Shown in pieces: positions 27,368-34,236 of a stretch of 64,000 nucleotides of DNA; positions within the stretch are counted from its first letter, which is position 1; every line of letters starts with the position of its first letter. The notes below the pieces were generated by a model. It searched no databases, had not been told where the DNA came from, and saw only the letters and a list, made by a program, of their open reading frames with translations. Made by a program: the position numbers and the translations under genes. This DNA is from Rhodoferax sp. (GTDB lineage: Bacteria > Pseudomonadota > Gammaproteobacteria > Burkholderiales > Burkholderiaceae_C). The stretch is taken from positions 1-64,000 of the forward strand of contig NZ_JANXUQ010000273.1 of assembly GCF_025356155.1 (NCBI RefSeq), given 5' to 3'.

Positions 27368-27496
27368 AGTAAATACCTCACAAGAATGACTGGAGAACAA
27401 AAGGGAACGGCAGCTCCCTACTGATCAGGGCTCAGTATGGCACCCCTACCCGTTCCACATGCTGATTTCACGCCACCCTAGCGGCATAATCCAAAT

Positions 27497-27748
27497 ATGC
27501 TTTCCGACATTACCCAACTGCTTGCCCCGCAAGGCCCCGTTGTGTCAGCGGTTCGGACACGCTTTCCGAATGCAATAACCATCTACGCCTTTGGCAGCCA
27601 GGTGCACGGCACAGCCAGGCCGGATTTGGATCTGCTGGACCTGCGCGCCGCCCCCACCGCCATGCAATACCCAGTCGTCACCAGCCATTTGGATGGGTTT
27701 TTGAGTTTTTACCCGCACTGTGTTGCAACGCGGGGAAGTCTCGTTTGA
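27497..27748 (+). pseudogene. Decayed MntA-like nucleotidyltransferase with internal deletion
   Basis: The 83-codon remnant retains YAFGSQVHGTARPD, the GS...D core of minimal nucleotidyltransferases, and then jumps to LDLLDLRAAPTAMQYPVV, which in intact family members lies well downstream. The stretch between, holding the second catalytic aspartate, is missing. The jump coincides with related GGATCTG-type sequences, so recombination between short repeats is a likely cause. The C-terminal part is also lost. Intact relatives are antitoxins of HEPN/MNT (type VII) pairs that AMPylate the HEPN toxin. No HEPN gene is seen nearby. Assignment rests on motif memory rather than a search. Confidence 0.65.
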
Positions 27749-27825
27749 CCTCCACCGCGTTCACCCTCCATGGCACTCAACTTGCTTGATACTTTCATCG
27801 AACCCAACCAGCGGAAATTCTAAAA

Positions 27826-28560
27826 ATGTCTTCCCTCAATCCCGTCGGCGGCGAAACCCATCCCCTCTCCAAAATCCACCTCATCGGTGGCGAAAAAGGC
27901 GGTGTAGGTAAGTCCATGGTGTCACGCCTGCTGGCACAGTATTTCATTGACAAGGATATACCCTTTGTCGGCTTTGACACCGACCGTTCACACGGCGCGC
28001 TGCTGCGGTTCTATAGCGACTATGCATCCGCCGTGCTGATTGACCGCTACGAGGCGATGGACCATATTGTGGAAGCTGCAGTGGAGTTGCCTGGTGTGCG
28101 CGTACTGGTCGATCTGGCCGCGCAGACGCACGACCCGTTGGTGCGCTGGATCGAGGATTCTGGCGTATTGCACATGGCCGATGACACCGGCTTCACGCTG
28201 CACTACTGGCACGTGATGGACTCTGGGCGCGATTCGGTAGACCTGTTGACGCGCCTGCTGGAACGTTATGGCAAAAACCTGAACTACGTGCTGGTGTTGA
28301 ATCAGCTGCGCGGCGATGACTTTGGCCAACTGGAGCGCTCGGGTCAATTGGAACGCGCGCTGGGTCTAGGCGCCAAAGTCATTTCCATCAAGCATCTAAA
28401 CGATGCCGTCGTACAAAAGATGGACGCCCATAACAGCAGCTTTTGGGCAGCCAAAAGCGATACCACAGGCGGTGATGCCAGCCTGCGCCTCATGGAGCGC
28501 CAACGGCTCTCGATGTGGCTGCAGCACGCGTATGAAGAACTGGCAAAGGCCGAGGCCTAG
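27826..28560 (+). CDS. ParA/MinD-like P-loop ATPase, mobilisation-protein type
   Basis: This 244-residue protein has a deviant Walker A, GGEKGGVGKSMVSRLLAQYF, with the signature lysine, followed by FVGFDTDRSHGALLRFYSDY and VRVLVDLAAQTHDP. It resembles the TraL/mobilisation ATPases of some plasmids and their chromosomal relatives more than partition ParA, and no parB lies near. It sits at the right edge of the accessory patch. Ends are clear; the start ATG has only a weak ribosome site. What it moves or positions is unknown. Confidence 0.75.
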   Translation: MSSLNPVGGETHPLSKIHLIGGEKGGVGKSMVSRLLAQYFIDKDIPFVGFDTDRSHGALLRFYSDYASAVLIDRYEAMDHIVEAAVELPGVRVLVDLAAQTHDPLVRWIEDSGVLHMADDTGFTLHYWHVMDSGRDSVDLLTRLLERYGKNLNYVLVLNQLRGDDFGQLERSGQLERALGLGAKVISIKHLNDAVVQKMDAHNSSFWAAKSDTTGGDASLRLMERQRLSMWLQHAYEELAKAEA

Positions 28561-28564
28561 CCTT

Positions 28565-29449
28565 TTAAGACGTTGCCTGCGCGAAGCCGCCGTCGGTGGA
28601 CAGGGCCTGCTGCGTACGTTGTGGCTGCAGGGTACCCAATGCAGCATCCACGATCGCCGTGGCTTGCAACACCGGCGCATGCGATTGCACATTGCCGAAG
28701 ATAGTGGCAAAGGCCACATCAGCCGCGTCACGTCCGGTGCCAAAGCGAATGAGGCCCATGGGAATGGCGGTTCCAGACGGATCGAACACATACCAGCGGT
28801 TACCAACGAACACTTCCACATATGCATGAAAGTCCGGCGGGCCTAACACGGGGTCGGCGCCGTAATCGGTGCCGGTGGTAAAGCGGGCCGGGATGTTGAC
28901 CGCGCGGCACAGCGCCACCATTAGGTGGGCAAAGTCGCGGCAAATGCCAACCTGCCCAATCAGGGTATCTACGGCCGACGTGCTGCTGGTCGAGCTGTTG
29001 GAGGTAAACGCGACATGGTTTTGCACCCAGTCGCGTATGGCCATGACCCGGCTGTAGCCTTGGGGCAAATGGCCAAAATTGTTGCTCGCCAGTTTCAACA
29101 GGCGGTCGGACTGGCAATAGCGGCTGGGGTAGATGTAGCCCATGACCTCCTGCGGCAGAGCGTGCATCGGCACCTCGGCGATTTGGCTGGGGTCGGCAAA
29201 GTGGTGCATCAGGTCTATGGTGGCCGAATACGTCACATTGAGTTCGCCCTGCTGGGCGTGCAGGCGCATGTAGCGGTTACCGCTGAAGGCATCAATATGG
29301 ATTTGTGATTCCACCGGTTGGCTGATCCACAAGTTCTCGAAAGAGACTTTCTGGTGGGCGGTCTGTGCGGCGTGGATGTTGAAAACAAAATCGGCGCCCT
29401 GGGCGTCGATTTGGTAATTGAGTGCAAGTTGGAGTTCGATTCTGATCAT
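28565..29449 (-). CDS. Transglutaminase-like cysteine peptidase
   Basis: The 294-residue protein (from ATG 29449, MIRIELQLALNYQI) has an N-terminal beta region typical of bacterial transglutaminase-like proteins and a catalytic domain with cysteine in GICRDFAHLMVALCRAVNIP near residue 166, histidine in PPDFHAYVEVFVGNRW near 210 and aspartate in VFDPSGTAIPMG. No signal peptide is seen, so it is cytoplasmic. It is one of three such proteins in the ATP-grasp/alpha-E neighbourhood. The gene ends four bases past the convergent ATPase gene. The track ORF start at 29695 is too long. Confidence 0.9.
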   Translation of the reverse strand: MIRIELQLALNYQIDAQGADFVFNIHAAQTAHQKVSFENLWISQPVESQIHIDAFSGNRYMRLHAQQGELNVTYSATIDLMHHFADPSQIAEVPMHALPQEVMGYIYPSRYCQSDRLLKLASNNFGHLPQGYSRVMAIRDWVQNHVAFTSNSSTSSTSAVDTLIGQVGICRDFAHLMVALCRAVNIPARFTTGTDYGADPVLGPPDFHAYVEVFVGNRWYVFDPSGTAIPMGLIRFGTGRDAADVAFATIFGNVQSHAPVLQATAIVDAALGTLQPQRTQQALSTDGGFAQATS

Positions 29450-29554
29450 GGTGAGTCGAGTATGGGGCCGCCGGCGCGCGCCGTCTGTGGTCTTGCGCAC
29501 GGACGCTTTTGCACGCACTTGGGACAATAGGCACCTATTTAAGGAGTCCTCACA

Positions 29555-29773
29555 ATGAACCCAATCAAACTGGTCGCCATTATTCTGATCGCGGCCGGCG
29601 CACTGGGCTTGGCCTACGGTGGGTTTAGCTACACCAAAGAAACGAGCCGCGCCGACATAGGCCCCCTGCACTTTCAGGTCAGCGAGCGCGAGCAAGTCAA
29701 CATCCCCCTGTGGGTGGGTATTGGCGCCATCGTGGGTGGCATCGTTTTATTGGCAACGGCACGCAAATCATAG
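29555..29773 (+). CDS. Small two-helix membrane protein
   Basis: The 72-residue product has two hydrophobic segments, LVAIILIAAGALGLAYGG at the N-terminus and VGIGAIVGGIVLLATA at the C-terminus, with a polar loop between. AAGGAG precedes the ATG at good spacing, which supports expression. I recognise the pattern as a conserved small protein in Proteobacteria (possibly DUF3185-like) with no known function. It lies between divergent parts of the amidoligase region. Confidence 0.75.
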   Translation: MNPIKLVAIILIAAGALGLAYGGFSYTKETSRADIGPLHFQVSEREQVNIPLWVGIGAIVGGIVLLATARKS

Positions 29774-29866
29774 ACATAACCTCATGTGCAGACCGCATGG
29801 CACGCACATGCGAACAGGTGAAGGTTTTGGGTAGAAAGTAAACGGTTTACGGCATACTTCGGGGCA

Positions 29867-32515
29867 GTGAGCCACCTATCCGAATTATCTGCCCTCGCCG
29901 CCGCTGTGCCCGAGCGAGCTCCATCTGCGCCAGACCAGTCCCATGCGCCCCGCTACGCGGCGCCCGGCCACTTTGACGAGCTGCGTGAGCGCGTGTCCAC
30001 TGGCGCGCCCGCAGATGCAGACGCTATTGAATCGGTAGCAGAAGATGCAGATATTACGGGGGCTTGGCGGCAATTCTTTAACAAAGCCGAGTCCGACGGC
30101 CTGGGTGATCTGAACCTGCGTGCGGACAACCTGGCCCGCCAAATCCGCGACAACGGCGTCACCTACAACGTCTATGCCGACTCCGAAGGGCCCCAGCGCC
30201 CCTGGTCGGTAGGCCTGTTCCCCCTCATCATCTCCGCGCCCCAGTGGCAACACCTGGAGGCTGGCATTGCACAGCGCATGCGCCTGTTGGACCGGGTGAT
30301 GGCCGATGTCTACGGCCCGCAAGATTTATTGTCCCAAGGGCTGATCCCACCCGCGCTGGTGCAGGGCCACCCGGGTTATCTACGTGCCATGCACGGCGTC
30401 AAGCCCGTGGGGGGCTCGCATTTGCACATCGTCGCCTTCGACCTGGCACGCGGGCCGGATGGCAATTGGTGGGTGGTATCGCAGCGCACGCAAGCGCCTT
30501 CGGGCTTGGGGTATTTGCTGGAGAACCGGTTGGCGGTGTCGCGCCTCTTCCCACAGGCATTTGAGAGTCTGCAGGTCCAGCGTCTGGCTGCTACCTACCG
30601 CGCACTCATTGACAGCATGAAGGCCATGAGCCCGGCAGGGCCGGACGCCCATATCGCGCTGCTGACCCCCGGCCCCTACAACGAAACGTATTTCGAGCAC
30701 GCCTATCTTGCGCGCTACCTGGGGCTGACGCTGGTAGAGGGCAGCGACCTGATCGTGCGCGACCAGCACTTGTTCCTCAAGACTCTGCGCGGCCTCGTTC
30801 CCGTGCATGGGCTCCTCAAGCGCCTGGATGACCAGTTCATGGACCCGCTGGAGTTGCGCTCCGACTCCACGCTGGGCGTGCCCGGTTTGCTGCAGGTGAT
30901 TCGCGCGGGCAATGTGCTGGTGGCCAATGCGCCGGGCTCGGCCTTTTTGGAGTCGCCCGCGCTGCTGGGCTTTATGCCGGCCCTGTCCAAGCATTTGCTG
31001 GGCGAAGAATTGCTGCTACCCGCCCTACCCACCTGGTGGTGCGGTGAACGCTCGGCGATGGAAGCCGTGTTACCCCGTTTGCGAAGCTGCGCCATCAAGC
31101 CCACCTACCCTGGCTCTGCGGTGCACGGCAATTTTGATGCCGTGCTGGGCCACAAGCTGTCGGAACGCGAACTGGACGAATGGGCTGGCCGCATCGCGCT
31201 GCATGCCGACGACCATACGGTGCAAGACTACATGCCCTTGTCGCAAATGCCGACCTGGCAACGCGGTGACAAGGAGCATGGTGTGGTGCCGCGCTCGGTC
31301 ATGGTGCGGGTGTTTGCCCTATCGCAGGGGTCGCAATCCTGGTGCGTGTTGCCCGGCGGTCTGGCGCGTGTGGCCGGAGGCAGCGGGGTCGATGTAGCCT
31401 CCATGCAGCATGGCGGCAGCAGTGCCGATGTGTGGGCCATCACCACTGGCGCGGTGGACAAGACTACGTTGCTGCAACCCCCGCTAACCCCTTCCACACT
31501 GGCCCTGCACAAACGCCAGGTCACCAGCCGCGCTGCCGAAAATTTATTCTGGCTGGGCCGCTACACAGAACGTGCCGAAAACTCAGTGCGTCTGGCGCGC
31601 CTCACACTGGAATGCCTGGCCGGTGAAGACCAGTCATCCCCCACGCTACTGAGTTGGCTGGGCCAGATGGCACTGGGCAACAACTTGGTGCTGGCTGGGG
31701 TGCCCGCGCTGACGCCATCACCCCAGGCACGCCGCGTGTTTGAGCGTTCGCTGATCGCCAGCCTGGGCAGCAGTGAGCAAGCCACCAGCGTGGGTTACAA
31801 CCTGCGCGCCGTGCGCCTGGCCGGAGCAGCTGTGCGCGAACGGCTGTCGCAAGAGCACTGGAGCCTGATGCAGCGCACTGAAGACGCGTTCTTCCAAAGC
31901 TGTGCCCACACGCCCATCGGCGCCGACTACTCCGCTTTGCATGCGCTGACAGCGCTCAAACGGTCCAGCGACCACCTGACCGCCATCACCGGCCTGCAAA
32001 CCGACCGCATGACCCGCGACGACGGCTGGCGCCTGCTCAGCATTGGCCGCCACATCGAGCGGCTGGGCTTTTTGTCCAACGCCCTGCACACTGGTTTTGC
32101 CAGTCACGCCGTCCACCACGATGGCGGGTTTGAGGCCATGGTGGCGCTGTTTGACAGCACCATCACCTTCCACGGGCAATACCAGCAAAGCCACGCGATT
32201 GCGGCGCTGGTGGATTTGCTGGTACTGGACCGCGACAACCCGCGCGCCCTGGCCTGGGTGGCGCATACGCTGCGCGGGCGCCTGGCCAAGCTGGCGGGCA
32301 GCGCGCCAGACCAGTTGGGCTTGTTGTCGCACAGCGTGCCCGACCCTGGCCAGTGGCAACTGGAAGCGCTGTGCAATGCAGGTGCGGGTAACGACTACGC
32401 CGCGCTGACCGACCTGCTGCAAGGCTGCAATGAAGCGGCCTACCAGGTATCTGAAGAAATTGGCGCCACCTACTTCACCCACTCCGGTGAAGGCGGGCAA
32501 AGCCTGGGCGTGTAG
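29867..32515 (+). CDS. Circularly permuted ATP-grasp / alpha-E fusion protein
   Basis: The 882-residue protein joins an ATP-grasp module (about residues 50-540) to an alpha-E module that begins RAAENLFWLGRYTERAENSV near residue 555. Matching blocks in the ATP-grasp half include TQAPSGLGYLLENRLAVSRL and LLTPGPYNETYFEHAYLARY. The glycine-rich loop of the separate paralogue (GAGGYGM) is replaced by KPTYPGSAVHGNFD, and NSSQGGG by SMQHGGS, so ligase activity is in doubt. Start is GTG. A copy of repeat A lies near the 5' end in frame. The transglutaminase gene follows after 13 bases, so the two are an operon. Confidence 0.9.
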   Translation: MSHLSELSALAAAVPERAPSAPDQSHAPRYAAPGHFDELRERVSTGAPADADAIESVAEDADITGAWRQFFNKAESDGLGDLNLRADNLARQIRDNGVTYNVYADSEGPQRPWSVGLFPLIISAPQWQHLEAGIAQRMRLLDRVMADVYGPQDLLSQGLIPPALVQGHPGYLRAMHGVKPVGGSHLHIVAFDLARGPDGNWWVVSQRTQAPSGLGYLLENRLAVSRLFPQAFESLQVQRLAATYRALIDSMKAMSPAGPDAHIALLTPGPYNETYFEHAYLARYLGLTLVEGSDLIVRDQHLFLKTLRGLVPVHGLLKRLDDQFMDPLELRSDSTLGVPGLLQVIRAGNVLVANAPGSAFLESPALLGFMPALSKHLLGEELLLPALPTWWCGERSAMEAVLPRLRSCAIKPTYPGSAVHGNFDAVLGHKLSERELDEWAGRIALHADDHTVQDYMPLSQMPTWQRGDKEHGVVPRSVMVRVFALSQGSQSWCVLPGGLARVAGGSGVDVASMQHGGSSADVWAITTGAVDKTTLLQPPLTPSTLALHKRQVTSRAAENLFWLGRYTERAENSVRLARLTLECLAGEDQSSPTLLSWLGQMALGNNLVLAGVPALTPSPQARRVFERSLIASLGSSEQATSVGYNLRAVRLAGAAVRERLSQEHWSLMQRTEDAFFQSCAHTPIGADYSALHALTALKRSSDHLTAITGLQTDRMTRDDGWRLLSIGRHIERLGFLSNALHTGFASHAVHHDGGFEAMVALFDSTITFHGQYQQSHAIAALVDLLVLDRDNPRALAWVAHTLRGRLAKLAGSAPDQLGLLSHSVPDPGQWQLEALCNAGAGNDYAALTDLLQGCNEAAYQVSEEIGATYFTHSGEGGQSLGV
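30021..30070 (+). repeat. Dispersed repeat family A, copy 6, inside the ATP-grasp/alpha-E gene
   Basis: ACGCTATTGAATCGGTAGCA, a spacer, and ATTACGGGGGCTTGGCGG follow the family pattern with several changes. It stays in frame and encodes DAIESVAEDADITGAWRQ near residue 52. Confidence 0.7.
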
Positions 32516-32528
32516 GACGCGATTTGCC

Positions 32529-33503
32529 ATGCAATTGCACATCACCCACGAGACCTGTTACGACTATGCGCCGGCTGTCGATATCGCCCAGCACATGGCC
32601 TATCTGCAGCCGCGTAATACGCCCACGCAGCAACTGCTGAGCCACGCCCTGACCATCGCGCCCGAGCCCTCCGAGCAAACGGCCATTCTCGATGTGTATG
32701 GCAACACCCGGTCCTTTTTCTCGCTGCAGGTGGCACACACCCAGTTGCAGGTGATTGCCCGCAGCGTGATCGCCACCCAGCCCCCACCCGAATGGGACAA
32801 CGCCGTACCGTGGGAACAGGTGCGTGAGCGCTTTCGGTATTGCGCCAAGAACCCGTTTGATGCGGCGGCAGAGTTTGTGTTTGCATCACCCTACGTGCCG
32901 CGCCATACCGACTTTGCCGCTTACGCCCGGCCCAGCTTTGCCAGCCAGGAATTGCTGCTGTTGGCCGCACGCGACCTGATGCAGCGCATCTACCGCGACT
33001 TCACCTACGAGAGCCAGAGCACCGAGGTCAACACACCGGCATTGGAGGCCCTGGCGCAACGCAAAGGCGTGTGCCAGGACTTTGCCCACATCATGATCGC
33101 CTGCCTGCGCGCTTACGGACTGCCGGCACGTTATGTCAGCGGCTACCTGCTGACCCACCCCGCGCCCGGCCAGCCGCGCCTGGTCGGCAGCGATGCATCC
33201 CACGCCTGGGTGTCGGTCTACTTGCCAGACCTGGCCGACCCGCAAGGTGGCCGCTGGTGCGACTTCGACCCCACCAACAACCGCGACGGCTGGGGCAGCC
33301 CAGGTGAGGACTATGTGACGCTGGCGCTGGGACGCGACTTCGCCGATGTGTCGCCGCTGCGCGGTGTGATCCACGGCGGTGCCAACCATACGCTCAACGT
33401 GGCCGTCACGGTGGAGCCCATGGACGACGGAGGATGGACGGGCCAAAGCCAGAGCCAGGGGCAGAATCAGTCACAATCACAGTCACAGTCACAGACCTTT
33501 TAG
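32529..33503 (+). CDS. Transglutaminase-like cysteine peptidase with Gln-Ser tail
   Basis: The 324-residue protein starts at ATG 32529 (MQLHITHETCYDYAPAVDI). The triad is cysteine in GVCQDFAHIMIACLRAYGLP near residue 181, histidine in SDASHAWVSVYLPD near 224 and aspartate in CDFDPTNNRDGW near 246. It ends in a simple repeat, QNQSQSQSQSQTF, from a six-base tandem DNA repeat (CARTCA). The tail's role is unknown; a Gln-rich end could be a substrate site or a phase-variable length region. It is coupled to the ATP-grasp/alpha-E fusion gene. Confidence 0.92.
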   Translation: MQLHITHETCYDYAPAVDIAQHMAYLQPRNTPTQQLLSHALTIAPEPSEQTAILDVYGNTRSFFSLQVAHTQLQVIARSVIATQPPPEWDNAVPWEQVRERFRYCAKNPFDAAAEFVFASPYVPRHTDFAAYARPSFASQELLLLAARDLMQRIYRDFTYESQSTEVNTPALEALAQRKGVCQDFAHIMIACLRAYGLPARYVSGYLLTHPAPGQPRLVGSDASHAWVSVYLPDLADPQGGRWCDFDPTNNRDGWGSPGEDYVTLALGRDFADVSPLRGVIHGGANHTLNVAVTVEPMDDGGWTGQSQSQGQNQSQSQSQSQTF

Positions 33504-33513
33504 GATTCACGGG

Positions 33514-33563
33514 TTGCTATTATTTAAATAGCGACCTAGGCATATCTCAAGAGGGCTAGCGAC
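33514..33563 (+). repeat. Dispersed repeat family A, copy 7
   Basis: TTGCTATTATTTAAATAGCG, a spacer, and AAGAGGGCTAGCGACG form one of the best copies. It is intergenic, between the transglutaminase and RidA genes. Confidence 0.92.
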
Positions 33564-33598
33564 GTTTTTTCCATAAGCACCCCAGCCAAAGGGCCACC

Positions 33599-34054
33599 AT
33601 GAACATTTACGACACCCTCACCAGCCTGGGCATCACTCTGCCTCCGGTCGCCATCCCAGCCGCCGCCTATGTGCCCTTCATGCAGACCGGCAACCTGGTC
33701 TTCTTGAGCGGCCACATTGCCAAGAAGGACGGCAAACCCTGGGTCGGCCAACTGGGCAAAACCATGGCCACCGAAGAAGGCAAGGCCGCAGCGCGTGCCA
33801 TTGCTATCGACCTGATGGGCACATTGCACGCCGCCGTGGGCGACCTGAACAAGGTCAAGCGCATCGTCAAGCTGATGTCGCTGGTCAACTCCACCGGCGA
33901 CTTCACCGAACAGCACCTGGTTACCAACGGCGCCAGCGAGCTGTTTGGCCAAGTTTTTGGCGACAAGGGTGCACATGCACGCAGCGCGTTTGGCGTGGCG
34001 CAGATCCCCATGGGCGCTTGCGTGGAAATCGAACTGATCGCCGAACTGTCCTAA
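33599..34054 (+). CDS. RidA/YjgF family protein
   Basis: RidA proteins hydrolyse reactive enamine/imine intermediates made by PLP enzymes. The 151-residue length is that of the longer RidA subgroup. Motifs include PAAAYVPFMQTGNLVFLSGH near the start and GAHARSAFGVAQIPMGACVE near the end; the latter holds the arginine used for substrate carboxylate binding. An AAAGGG ribosome site precedes the ATG. It is single-gene in context; nothing nearby suggests a specific PLP enzyme. Confidence 0.93.
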   Translation: MNIYDTLTSLGITLPPVAIPAAAYVPFMQTGNLVFLSGHIAKKDGKPWVGQLGKTMATEEGKAAARAIAIDLMGTLHAAVGDLNKVKRIVKLMSLVNSTGDFTEQHLVTNGASELFGQVFGDKGAHARSAFGVAQIPMGACVEIELIAELS

Positions 34055-34059
34055 CGATA

Positions 34060-34135
34060 GCGCCCCCACGCTCGCCCACTGCGTGTGGCTCGCTGCCCCC
34101 CGAGGGGGCCGTTGCCGTCTTGGGGCGGCCCGGCG
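34060..34135 (+). repeat. Dispersed GC-rich repeat family B, copy 1
   Basis: CGCCCCCACGCTCGCCCACT, then GCTGCCCCCCGAGGGGGCCG, then CTTGGGGCGGCCCGGC make up the unit. The CCCCCGAGGGGG core can form a tight hairpin. It is intergenic. A second partial unit (CGCCCCCACGCTCGCCCAC) follows at about 34145-34165. Confidence 0.85.
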
Positions 34136-34236
34136 ACGGTAACTTCGCCCCCACGCTCGCCCACAATCGACGACCGGTGCGCTGTGCCCGCCACACGGTC
34201 ATTTCCTTCTGCGGGTGAAACTGGCACACTGCTGCC

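Noticed and set aside
27720-27911. ORF overlapping the decayed antitoxin and the ParA-like gene
   Set aside because: It is likely part of the same decayed gene in another frame and overlaps the real ATPase start.
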